From positions 1-8,667 of the forward strand of contig JAGWVC010000132.1 of NCBI GenBank assembly GCA_018971065.1: a DNA stretch of 8,667 bases. Reading direction: 5' to 3'. Below, one piece after another: positions 1 to 5,920 of this stretch. Origin of the DNA: Sphingomonadales bacterium (GTDB lineage: Bacteria > Pseudomonadota > Alphaproteobacteria > Sphingomonadales > Sphingomonadaceae). The notes beneath the pieces were generated by a model. That model searched no databases and was not told the DNA's origin. It saw nothing but the letters and a program-made list of their open reading frames with translations. Every line of letters begins with the position of its first letter. Position 1 is the first letter of the stretch. The position numbers were made by a program, and so were the translations under genes.

Positions 1-6
1 GGCCAT
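1..6 (-). CDS. Probable cytochrome c oxidase subunit III, first two codons only
   Basis: Only an ATG and a GCC codon (Met-Ala) lie inside the window, so the sequence itself does not identify the protein. A purine-rich ribosome-binding sequence, GGGGGAA on the minus strand (positions 22 to 16), sits 9 nt before the ATG, so a translation start here is credible. The assignment rests on gene order: in alphaproteobacteria the cluster ctaB - small protein - ctaG is usually followed by coxC (ctaE), on the same strand. It could be another gene. Confidence 0.35.
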
Positions 7-173
7 GATCGAGTATTCCCCCGGTTTGAATTCGGTTTCTGCCACGCCCAGGCGCGCAGGGTTCGACGCCCCTTAACCGCCCGCCGCGCGCTGGTCCAGA
101 GGGATGTTGACGGTTTTGCGGTGGATACGCCGACGCGCTTCAGCGCCGGGAGCCTTGTGGCCGCCGGTGCCGT
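7..173. other. Spacer between ctaG and the next minus-strand gene
   Basis: This stretch holds the second copy of a 14-bp direct repeat (146-159), half of the hairpin around the ctaG stop codon, a reading frame open on the minus strand down to a TAA at 75-73 that could be a former ctaG tail, and the ribosome-binding site of the gene at the left edge. I see no independent gene and no T-tract terminator in it, which fits continued transcription from ctaG into the next gene. Confidence 0.5.
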
Positions 174-194
174 TCAGGCACCGGGAGCCTTGTG
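146..194. repeat. 14-bp direct repeat at the ctaG 3' end
   Basis: The sequence CCGGGAGCCTTGTG occurs at 146-159 and again, identically, at 181-194, an offset of 35 bp. Read on the minus strand, both copies encode His-Lys-Ala-Pro-Gly, but in different frames because 35 is not a multiple of three. The right-hand copy is the actual C-terminus of Cox11; the left-hand copy lies past its stop codon. Confidence 0.85.
164..184. other. Perfect 8-bp hairpin with the ctaG stop codon in its loop
   Basis: CCGGTGCC (164-171) and GGCACCGG (177-184) are exact reverse complements separated by five bases. On the minus strand the loop reads TGAAC, so it contains the ctaG TGA. The stem is GC-rich but no T-run follows on either strand, so it is not a classical intrinsic terminator. 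It may slow 3' decay or attenuate transcription between ctaG and the next gene, or may be incidental. Confidence 0.55.
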
Positions 195-731
195 AAACGT
201 GTAGCTGAGCGTGATCTGCTGCAGGCCCTTCAACTCGGGATCGTCCAGCACCTTGGGATCGACGTAGAACACCACCGGCATCCGCACCGACTGGTGGGCG
301 GCCAGCGTCTGCTGGTTGAAGCAGAAGCACTGGATCTTGTTGAAGTACTTCGCTGCCTGTTCCGGCTCGATATTGTAGGTCGCCTGGCCGGTGATCGCCG
401 CATCGGTGAGGTTTTCCGCCTCGAAGAACGCCAGGCTGCGCACCCCGATCGGCACCATGCGCTTGCCCTGTTCGGGCCGGAAGCGCCAGTGCAGGTTGGC
501 ATCGAGGTTGGCGTCGAACGCCACCGTCATCTTCGCCCCGGCAACCGCGCGCACCCCGGCAGCCTGGGCCTCATTGGCGCGCAGCGGGGTGCCGCCGAAG
601 CCAGTGGCCTGACAGAACATGCGGTACAGCGGCACCGCGGCAAAGCCCATGCCCAGCATGGCCAGCGCGCCCAGCGCCGCCAGCATCGCGACGCGGGTGT
701 TGCGGCGATCGGCGGCGGGCGCGGTGGCCAT
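174..731 (-). CDS. ctaG: Cytochrome c oxidase assembly protein Cox11 (CtaG)
   Basis: This 185-residue protein is a Cox11-family copper chaperone. The family delivers copper to the CuB centre of cytochrome c oxidase subunit I, anchored in the inner membrane with its soluble domain in the periplasm. A short basic N-terminus is followed by one membrane helix (about residues 14-36), then the family signature YRMFCQATGFGGT with Cys40, a beta-rich domain, and the copper-binding IQCFCFNQQ motif with Cys135 and Cys137. Length is close to the usual 180-200. The ATG shares one base with the TGA of the preceding small gene (TGATG), and I see no clear Shine-Dalgarno sequence, which suggests translational coupling. 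The C-terminus ends abruptly in HKAPGA within a duplicated sequence, so the original tail may have been longer. The family call is secure. Confidence 0.95.
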   Translation of the reverse strand: MATAPAADRRNTRVAMLAALGALAMLGMGFAAVPLYRMFCQATGFGGTPLRANEAQAAGVRAVAGAKMTVAFDANLDANLHWRFRPEQGKRMVPIGVRSLAFFEAENLTDAAITGQATYNIEPEQAAKYFNKIQCFCFNQQTLAAHQSVRMPVVFYVDPKVLDDPELKGLQQITLSYTFHKAPGA

Positions 732-880
732 CAGGCGCGGACCCGGACGATGGTGATGGCGAAGAACAGCACGACGACGCCCAGCAGCAGCAGGCCCATC
801 GCCTTGTTGCGGGCGCGGATGATGCGGTTACGTTCGGCCAGCGGATCGAGTTGGCGTTGATCGAGCGGAGATTCGGACAT
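731..880 (-). CDS. Small single-pass membrane protein of the cox cluster (CoxF-like)
   Basis: The 49-residue product has a polar, charged N-terminal half (MSESPLDQRQLDPLAERNRI) and one hydrophobic helix at about residues 29-45 (MGLLLLGVVVLFFAITIV), ending in RVRA. Small membrane proteins of this kind commonly sit between ctaB and ctaG in alphaproteobacterial cytochrome oxidase clusters. Their role is not settled; a part in oxidase assembly is inferred from position. I chose the ATG at 880-878 because it lies 10 nt after the ctaB stop. An in-frame ATG at 922 would add 14 residues and overlap ctaB by 32 nt. The stop overlaps the ctaG start by one base. Confidence 0.75.
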   Translation of the reverse strand: MSESPLDQRQLDPLAERNRIIRARNKAMGLLLLGVVVLFFAITIVRVRA

Positions 881-890
881 GCGGGGGAGC

Positions 891-1808
891 CTATATGAAA
901 TGGGGCAGCCAGCGATCGGCAACCAGCGCGCCGAACAGGATGAACAGGTAAAGCACCGAATAGGCGAACATCTGCTTTTCCGGCTTCATCGCATCGTCGT
1001 CACCGCTGCGGCTGCGCATGGCGACGCGGATGGCGAACAGCAGGAACAGGCCGGACAGCACCAGCGCCGAGACGCCATAGAGCCGCCCGGCGCCACCGAT
1101 GAACCACGGCAGCGCGCTGAGCGGCAGCAGCAGCACCGAATAGGCCAAGATCTGCCGGCGGGTCGATTTCTCGCCCGCGACCACCGGCATCATCGGAATG
1201 CCCACCTTGGCATAGTCCGACTGGACGAACAGCGCCAGGCTCCAGAAATGCGGCGGGGTCCACATGAAGATGATCAGGAACAGCACCACCGGCATCAGCG
1301 TGATGTGCCCGGTGGCGGCCACCCAGCCGATCATCGGCGGGAACGCCCCTGCCCCGCCACCGATGACGATGTTCTGCGGGGTGCGCGGCTTCAGCCAGAC
1401 GGTGTAGACCAGCGCGTAATAGACGATCGACACCAGCAGGATCGCGGCGGGCAGCGGGCCGTTGGCCAGCCCCATGATCAGCACCGACGCGGCCGAAAGC
1501 GCCACCCCGAAATCGCGCGCGGCATGGCGTTCCATGCGACCGGCGGGCAGCGGGCGCGCCTGCGTGCGCTTCATCCCGGCATCGATGTCGGCTTCCCACC
1601 ACTGGTTCAGCGCGGCGGCGCCGCCGGCACCGATGGCGATGCACAGGATGGCGGTGAAGCCCAGCACCGGGTGGATGGTGGCGGGAGCGGCAAGCAGCCC
1701 GCACAGGCCGGTGAAGATGACCAGGCTCATCACGCGCGGCTTGGTCAGCGCGAAGAAATCGCGCCAGTCCGACGGGAGCGGCAGGGTGGGGGAAGCGGTG
1801 GCAGTCAC
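891..1808 (-). CDS. ctaB: Protoheme IX farnesyltransferase (heme o synthase)
   Basis: CtaB/CyoE transfers a farnesyl group to the 2-vinyl of protoheme to make heme o, the precursor of heme a in aa3-type oxidases. It is a polytopic inner-membrane UbiA-family prenyltransferase. Visible signatures are [17 protein letters not shown] near the N-terminus, the Asp-rich prenyl-diphosphate/Mg site [20 protein letters not shown] (starting near residue 68), and [20 protein letters not shown] with FPPMIGW following. Seven to nine hydrophobic helices run through the protein. I prefer the GTG at 1808-1806 (305 residues, the usual size, starting just before LPLPSDW). An in-frame ATG at 1895 would add 29 residues of unconserved-looking sequence and leave little room for a promoter. 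The small cox gene and ctaG follow on the same strand. coxB and coxA, which usually precede ctaB, are absent. Confidence 0.95.
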   Translation of the reverse strand: MTATASPTLPLPSDWRDFFALTKPRVMSLVIFTGLCGLLAAPATIHPVLGFTAILCIAIGAGGAAALNQWWEADIDAGMKRTQARPLPAGRMERHAARDFGVALSAASVLIMGLANGPLPAAILLVSIVYYALVYTVWLKPRTPQNIVIGGGAGAFPPMIGWVAATGHITLMPVVLFLIIFMWTPPHFWSLALFVQSDYAKVGIPMMPVVAGEKSTRRQILAYSVLLLPLSALPWFIGGAGRLYGVSALVLSGLFLLFAIRVAMRSRSGDDDAMKPEKQMFAYSVLYLFILFGALVADRWLPHFI

Positions 1809-1926
1809 GGCCGCGCCTATACGCGGACCTGCGCGAAAGGGAAACCCGGCTGCGACCGAATGCGTTGTTCGGGAATTGACCGTCGCGCAGGCCATGATAG
1901 GCTAAACTCAACCAAGGAGATTGAGA
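1809..1926. promoter_or_regulatory. Divergent intergenic region with candidate promoters for ctaB and the thioredoxin-like gene
   Basis: This is the only place from which the two divergent genes can start. On the plus strand, TTGACC (1876-1881) resembles a -35 and GCTAAACT (1901-1908) partly matches the alphaproteobacterial -10 GCTANAWC, though the spacing is long. On the minus strand, TATCAT (1899-1894) resembles a -10 for ctaB and would give a leader of about 80 nt to the GTG. Neither set is strong. The plus-strand ribosome-binding site AGGAGA (1915-1920) is clear. Confidence 0.35.
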
Positions 1927-2445
1927 TTGAGCAGAATCGCACTGTTTGGCGCGCTGGCGCTGGTTTTCGCCGCCCCGGCAATGGCAGCACCGGCGCCTCG
2001 ACTGGCGATCGCCAGTTTTGAGCAGCTACCCCAGCCGCTGCCGCTGCCTTATGCAGAAGGCGCCGATGCCGCCACCGCCGACAAGGCCATCGCCGCCGCG
2101 AAGGCGCGGGCCAAGCGGGCGCGCAAGCTGCTGCTGATCGACCTGGGCGGCAACTGGTGCCTCGATTGCCGTCTACTGGCCGGCACGATCGACCAGCAAC
2201 CGCTGAAGGCGTGGATGGCGCGGCACTACGAGATCGTCACCGTCGATATTGGCCGGTTCGACCGCAACCTGCAGGTGCAGCAGCACTATGGCATCACCGG
2301 CCGGCTGGAAGGGGTGCCGGCGGTGCTGGTGGTGGACCCGCGCAACGACCGGCTGGTCAACGCCGGGCACGTCACATCGATCCAGGATGCGCGGTCGCTA
2401 TCGCCGCAGGGGCTGGCGGACTGGCTGGCGGGCTGGGTCAGGTAG
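1927..2445 (+). CDS. Secreted thioredoxin-like protein
   Basis: The 172-residue product begins with a signal peptide (MSRIALFGALALVFAAPAMA, cleavage probably AMA-APA), so it should act in the periplasm. An Ala/Lys/Arg-rich helix leads into a thioredoxin fold: beta strand KLLLIDLGG, then the redox motif NWCLDCRLL with CXXC cysteines at residues 78 and 81, a strand EIVTVDIGRFD, and the cis-proline loop GVPAVLVVD (Pro131). It is probably a disulfide reductase or thioredoxin-like chaperone; the substrate is unknown. The start appears to be TTG. Two in-frame TTG codons occur at 1921 and 1927. AGGAGA at 1915-1920 touches the first but sits 6 nt before the second, so 1927 is preferred. It diverges from ctaB, so a role in cysteine reduction for oxidase assembly is possible but rests on adjacency only. 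Confidence 0.88.
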   Translation: MSRIALFGALALVFAAPAMAAPAPRLAIASFEQLPQPLPLPYAEGADAATADKAIAAAKARAKRARKLLLIDLGGNWCLDCRLLAGTIDQQPLKAWMARHYEIVTVDIGRFDRNLQVQQHYGITGRLEGVPAVLVVDPRNDRLVNAGHVTSIQDARSLSPQGLADWLAGWVR

Positions 2446-2486
2446 CGCGCCAGCCTGCCGGCTCAGTGGCGCTGGCTGCGGCGCGC
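2445..2486. terminator. Candidate bidirectional terminator hairpin over convergent stops
   Basis: GCGCGCC (2445-2451) pairs with GGCGCGC (2480-2486), and AGCC (2452-2455) pairs with GGCT (2474-2477) after a two-base bulge (2478-2479). That is 11 GC-rich pairs closing an 18-nt loop. The structure covers the last base of the thioredoxin-like gene's TAG and the whole TGA of the convergent small gene. There is no T-tract on either side, so Rho-independent termination is not assured. Confidence 0.4.
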
Positions 2487-2702
2487 CTCGTCCTGTCGGG
2501 CGCGTTCCTGCTCGGCCTTCTTCGCATAGTGGTGCCGCGCGACCAGACAGCCGCCGGCGGCGCCGATCAGCCCGTGATGGCCGGCATAGTGGCCGGCAAC
2601 CCCGCCGACCAGTGCGCCGCGAATGCAGCCCTTGGCTTCGGCGGCTTGCGGCGCGATGAGCAGGGCCAGCGCGGCAACGGGCAGGATCAGGGCTGATTTC
2701 AT
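2463..2702 (-). CDS. Small secreted glycine-rich (glycine-zipper-like) hypothetical protein
   Basis: The 79-residue product has a clear signal peptide (residues 1-23, cleavage after AEA). The mature part begins KGCIRGALVGGVAGHYAGHH and continues with further small residues: a Gly/Ala/His-rich segment with repeated small-xxx-small spacing, like glycine-zipper proteins. Cys26 and Cys52 flank this segment and could form a disulfide. The tail (about 58-79) is strongly charged, KKAEQERARQDEARRSQRH. Similar small proteins are, to my recollection, common in Sphingomonadales genomes, without known function. The ATG at 2702-2700 begins the signal peptide. The frame stays open far upstream, but only antisense to nadE. 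The gene ends 17 nt from the convergent thioredoxin-like gene. Confidence 0.8.
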   Translation of the reverse strand: MKSALILPVAALALLIAPQAAEAKGCIRGALVGGVAGHYAGHHGLIGAAGGCLVARHHYAKKAEQERARQDEARRSQRH

Positions 2703-2731
2703 GGCAAGGGGCCTTTCGGGATGAATGCCTG

Positions 2732-2761
2732 CAAGGTCGGGCCGGGAGCCGTTCGCGTCAA
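2732..2761 (-). promoter_or_regulatory. Candidate promoter of the small glycine-rich gene
   Basis: On the minus strand, TTGACG (2761-2756) matches the alphaproteobacterial -35 well. GACCTT (2737-2732), 18 bp downstream, is a weak -10. The transcript would start near 2725, giving a leader of roughly 20-25 nt to the ATG at 2702. The -35 is convincing; the -10 is not. Confidence 0.3.
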
Positions 2762-2841
2762 GCAACGCCCATCGAACGCGGAAGGCCGCTGGTCGATCCG
2801 ACGGGGCGCAGAAAAACCTTTCCCTCCCGCCGCCGCCTTGG

Positions 2842-2849
2842 GCTAGAGC
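2842..2849 (+). promoter_or_regulatory. Candidate -10 element just upstream of nadE
   Basis: GCTAGAGC matches seven of eight positions of the Caulobacter housekeeping -10 consensus GCTANAWC. It ends 6 nt before the nadE ATG, so a transcript from it would start at or next to the start codon and be leaderless or nearly so. No good TTGAC -35 is visible at the expected distance. The bases before the ATG hold no clear Shine-Dalgarno sequence, only AGAG, which is part of the same element. Confidence 0.3.
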
Positions 2850-2855
2850 GACGCC

Positions 2856-4511
2856 ATGCCCGATACGCTCAAGATCACCCTCGCGCAGGTCAACCACTCG
2901 GTCGGCGACCTTGCCGGCAATGCCGATGCCATGCTGGCCGCGCGCGAACGCGCGGCGGCTTCGGACTTGGTGGTGTTCCCCGAACTGAACCTGATCGGCT
3001 ATCCGCCCGAGGATCTGGTGCTGAAGCCCAGCCTGGTGGAGCGTGCCGCCGCCGAGCTGACGCGGCTGGCGCAGGCCACCGCGCACACTGGCCCGGCGAT
3101 GCTGGTGGGCAGCGTGTTCGTGCAGGACGGCGCGCTGCACAACGGCGTGGCGCTGCTGGATCAGGGCAAGGTGGCGGCCACGCGGTTCAAGCACGAACTG
3201 CCCAACTATGGCACCTTCGACGAAGTGCGGCTGTTCCAGCCCGGTCCGCTGCCCGAGCCGGTGATCTTTCGCGGCACGATGATCGGCGTGCCGATCTGCG
3301 AGGACATCTGGCATCCCAGCGTGTGCCGGCACCTGGCCGATTTCGGCGCCGAACTGCTGCTGTGCCCCAACGGCAGCCCTTACGAGATCGACAAGGACAC
3401 GCTGCGCATCGACGGCGTGGCGCGGCGGCGCGCGGTCGATACCGGGCTGCCGCTGGCTTATGTCAACCGCGTCGGCGGGCAGGACGAGCTGGTGTTCGAC
3501 GGCGGCAGCTTCGTGGTCAACGGCGACGGCAGCACCGCCGTGCAGATGATCGACTGGGAGGAGGAGGAAGTCCTCACCCGCTGGACCAAGACCGCCAAGG
3601 GCTGGCGCTGCGATGCCGGCGAGATGCGGCCCCAGGCCAGCCATCCCGAATCGATCTATTCGGCGATGGTGCTGTCGCTGCGCGACTATGTGAACCGCAA
3701 CCGCTTTCCCGGCGTGGTGCTGGGGCTTTCGGGCGGCATCGATTCGGCGCTGTGCGCGGCAATCGCGGTGGACGCGCTGGGCGCGGACCGGGTGTGGTGC
3801 GTGATGATGCCCAGCCGCTACACCAGCGATGAAAGCCTGAAGGACGCCGCCGACTGCGCGCACGCGCTGGGTTGCCGGCTGGACACGATCCCGATTTCAC
3901 CGGCGATGGAAGCCTATACCGGGATGCTGGCGCCGGTGTTCGCGGGGAAGGCGCCCGACCTGACCGAGGAAAACCTGCAATCGCGCATTCGCGGCGTGAC
4001 GCTGATGGGCATTTCCAACAAGTTCGGGCCGATGCTGGTGACCACCGGCAACAAGAGCGAGATGAGCGTGGGTTATGCCACGATCTATGGCGACATGGCC
4101 GGCGGCTACAACCCGCTGAAGGATGCCTACAAGCAGACCGTGTTCGCGGTTTCGGAATGGCGCAACCGGCACAAGCCCCGCATCGGAATGGGGCCGGAAG
4201 GCGTGGTGATCCCCGAGAATATCATCGCCAAGCCGCCCAGCGCCGAACTGCGGCCCGACCAGAAGGATTCCGATTCGCTGCCGCCGTACGACGTGCTTGA
4301 CCCGATCCTGATGGGACTGGTGGAGCACGAGAAGAGCGTGGACCAACTGGAGCGCGAGGGCTTCGACCGGGCGACGCTAGTGCGGATCGAACGGCTGCTG
4401 CACCTGGCTGAATACAAGCGGCGGCAAGCCCCGCCGGGGGTGAAGCTGGGCAGCCGCAACTTCGGGCGCGACCGACGCTATCCGATCACCCACGCATTCC
4501 GCACGGCCTGA
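2856..4511 (+). CDS. nadE: Glutamine-dependent NAD+ synthetase
   Basis: The 551-residue enzyme amidates nicotinic acid adenine dinucleotide to NAD+ with ATP, taking ammonia from glutamine, in the cytoplasm. The N-terminal half (about 1-260) is a nitrilase-type glutaminase with the expected triad: Glu43 in VVFPELNLIGYPPEDL, Lys112 in RFKHELPNYGTFDE and Cys148 in VPICEDIWHP. The C-terminal half is the ATP-pyrophosphatase synthetase domain, with the PP-loop LGLSGGIDSALCAAI (SGGIDS at 292-297), then LVTTGNKSEMSVGYATIYGD and the tail KLGSRNFGRDRRYPITHAFR. The length matches bacterial two-domain NadE, and every key residue I looked for is present. The ATG at 2856 starts directly before the first nitrilase strand (LKITLAQVNHSVGD). 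gltX follows after 3 nt, so the two are probably co-transcribed. Confidence 0.97.
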   Translation: MPDTLKITLAQVNHSVGDLAGNADAMLAARERAAASDLVVFPELNLIGYPPEDLVLKPSLVERAAAELTRLAQATAHTGPAMLVGSVFVQDGALHNGVALLDQGKVAATRFKHELPNYGTFDEVRLFQPGPLPEPVIFRGTMIGVPICEDIWHPSVCRHLADFGAELLLCPNGSPYEIDKDTLRIDGVARRRAVDTGLPLAYVNRVGGQDELVFDGGSFVVNGDGSTAVQMIDWEEEEVLTRWTKTAKGWRCDAGEMRPQASHPESIYSAMVLSLRDYVNRNRFPGVVLGLSGGIDSALCAAIAVDALGADRVWCVMMPSRYTSDESLKDAADCAHALGCRLDTIPISPAMEAYTGMLAPVFAGKAPDLTEENLQSRIRGVTLMGISNKFGPMLVTTGNKSEMSVGYATIYGDMAGGYNPLKDAYKQTVFAVSEWRNRHKPRIGMGPEGVVIPENIIAKPPSAELRPDQKDSDSLPPYDVLDPILMGLVEHEKSVDQLEREGFDRATLVRIERLLHLAEYKRRQAPPGVKLGSRNFGRDRRYPITHAFRTA

Positions 4512-4514
4512 ACG

Positions 4515-5855
4515 ATGACCACGACCCGTTTCGCCCCCAGCCCCACCGGGCTGCTGCACATCGGCAATGTGCGCACCGCGCTGCACAACTGGATGCTGGC
4601 AAAGAAGGACGGCGGCCGCTTCCTCCTGCGTATCGACGATACCGATGCGGCGCGCAGCCGCGAGGAATATGTGGCGGCGATCCGCGCCGATCTGGACTGG
4701 TTGGGGCTGGCGCCCGACGGCGAGGAGCGGCAGTCTGCCCGGTTCGACCTGTACGAGCGTGAATTCGCACGGCTGGTCGAGGCCGGGCGGGTCTATCGCT
4801 GCTATGAGACCGCGCAGGAACTGGACCTGAAGCGCAAGGTGCAACTGGGGCGCGGGCTGCCGCCGATCTATGACCGCGCCGCGCTGGCGCTGAGCGAGGC
4901 CGATCATGCCGCGAAGGCGGCGGCGGGCCCAGAGGAAGGTGGAGGGGCGCCGCACTGGCGCTTCCTGCTGGACCGTGACGAGCCGATCGCCTGGGACGAC
5001 GGCGTGCGCGGGCCGCAGAAGTTCGAGGCGGCGCAGATGTCCGACCCGGTGGTGCGCCGCGCCGACGGTTCGTGGTTGTACATGCTGCCTTCGGTGATCG
5101 ACGACATCGCCATGGGCGTGACCCAGGTGCTGCGCGGCGAGGATCATGTCTCGAACACGGCCACGCAGTTGCAGATGTTCACCGCGCTGGGCGCAGAGCC
5201 GCCGAAGTTCGCGCACGAGGCGCTACTGACCGGGGCGGAAGGCAAGCTGTCGAAGCGGCTGGGCTCGCTGGGCATGGCCGAATTGCGCGATCAGGGCATC
5301 GAGCCGGAAGCGGTGATCGCACTGCTGGCCCGGCTGGGCACCAGCGATCCGGTCGATCCGGCGCTGGATGCGGGTGAACTGGCCGCCAGCCTCGACCTCG
5401 CGCGGTTCGGGCGGGCGCCGGCGCGGTTCGACGAGGCGGAACTGGCGCGGGTGAACGCGGCGGTGATCCATCGCCTGCCGTTCGCGCGGGTGGCCGGGGC
5501 GCTGCCCGAAGGCATGGGCGAGGCGGCGTGGGAGGCGATCCGGCCGAACCTGACCACCGTGGCCGAGGCGGCGGAGTGGTGGGCGGTGGTGCGCGGGCCG
5601 ATCGCGGCGGCGGATGTCAGCGACGAGGATCGCGCCTATCTGGCGCAGGCGGCGGAAACGGCCGCCGGGCTGGACTGGAACGCCGACCCGTGGCGCGCGC
5701 TGACCGGCGCGCTGAAGGGCGCCACCGGACGCAAGGGCAAGGCCCTGTTCCTGCCGCTGCGGCTGGCGCTGACGGGCCGTGAGCATGGGCCGGACATGGG
5801 CGCCTTGCTGCCGCTGATCGGCCGCGACGAGGCGTTAGCGCGGCTGCACGCCTGA
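4515..5855 (+). CDS. gltX: Glutamate-tRNA ligase, second-paralogue (GltX2) type
   Basis: This 446-residue class I aminoacyl-tRNA synthetase attaches glutamate to tRNA. The N-terminal Rossmann domain carries RFAPSPTGLLHIGNVRTAL (the HIGH-type motif HIGN at 15-18) and LLRIDDTDAARS. The second ATP-binding signature is KLSKR at 244-248. A helical anticodon-binding C-terminus separates it from the truncated GluQ-RS enzymes of about 300 residues. The sequence after KLSKR, LGSLGMAELRDQGIEPEAV, resembles the shorter second GluRS found in many alphaproteobacteria, which also keep a canonical copy of about 470 residues. The CXC zinc ligands of canonical GluRS are not visible; only Cys96 lies there. Many alphaproteobacteria lack GlnRS, so this form may be the one that mischarges tRNA-Gln for GatCAB; that is inference. 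It starts 3 nt after the nadE stop without a clear ribosome-binding site. Confidence 0.95.
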   Translation: MTTTRFAPSPTGLLHIGNVRTALHNWMLAKKDGGRFLLRIDDTDAARSREEYVAAIRADLDWLGLAPDGEERQSARFDLYEREFARLVEAGRVYRCYETAQELDLKRKVQLGRGLPPIYDRAALALSEADHAAKAAAGPEEGGGAPHWRFLLDRDEPIAWDDGVRGPQKFEAAQMSDPVVRRADGSWLYMLPSVIDDIAMGVTQVLRGEDHVSNTATQLQMFTALGAEPPKFAHEALLTGAEGKLSKRLGSLGMAELRDQGIEPEAVIALLARLGTSDPVDPALDAGELAASLDLARFGRAPARFDEAELARVNAAVIHRLPFARVAGALPEGMGEAAWEAIRPNLTTVAEAAEWWAVVRGPIAAADVSDEDRAYLAQAAETAAGLDWNADPWRALTGALKGATGRKGKALFLPLRLALTGREHGPDMGALLPLIGRDEALARLHA

Positions 5856-5866
5856 ACCTCCCAAAT

Positions 5867-5881
5867 GGGGATGCAATCCCC
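5867..5881. other. Short hairpin downstream of gltX
   Basis: GGGGAT (5867-5872) and ATCCCC (5876-5881) are perfect reverse complements around a 3-nt loop, 12 bp after the gltX stop. No T-run follows. It could be a weak terminator or a 3' stabilising stem for the nadE-gltX transcript, or chance in GC-rich DNA. Confidence 0.3.
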
Positions 5882-5898
5882 GCCGCCCGACTGATAGC

Positions 5899-5916
5899 CT
5901 CCCCGCAAAACGGGAG
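5899..5916 (+). promoter_or_regulatory. Ribosome-binding site within a possible small hairpin
   Basis: GGGAG (5912-5916) is the Shine-Dalgarno sequence of the following gene. CTCCC (5899-5903), 8 nt earlier, is its exact complement, so the transcript could hide the ribosome-binding site in a 5-bp stem. GGGAG lies 4 nt before the ATG at 5921 and 7 nt before the ATG at 5924. Confidence 0.35.
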
Positions 5917-5920
5917 AGCG

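Noticed and set aside
192..860. Plus-strand frame of 222 codons opposite ctaG
   Set aside because: It is antisense to the well-supported Cox11 gene, has low-complexity composition and no domain.
1809..1895. ctaB starting at the ATG at 1895
   Set aside because: The extra 29 residues show no family similarity that I recognise and would overlap the best -10-like sequence. The GTG at 1808 gives the usual family length. It cannot be fully excluded.
879..2021. Long plus-strand reading frame of 380 codons opposite ctaB
   Set aside because: Rich in Arg, Gln, His and Asp with no recognisable motif, as expected for the antisense of a high-GC membrane-protein gene. ctaB on the other strand carries all family signatures.
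2463..3863. Single minus-strand gene of 466 codons
   Set aside because: Most of it is antisense to nadE. Only the last 79 codons, starting with a signal peptide at 2702, look like a protein, and these are annotated separately.
4377..5216. Minus-strand frame of 279 codons across the nadE-gltX junction
   Set aside because: Antisense to two confirmed enzymes, with no motif and atypical composition.
4515..5855. GluQ-RS (tRNA-Asp modifying GluRS-like enzyme) instead of GltX
   Set aside because: GluQ-RS is about 300 residues and lacks the anticodon-binding C-terminus. This protein has 446 residues and an intact KLSKR motif followed by a full helical domain.
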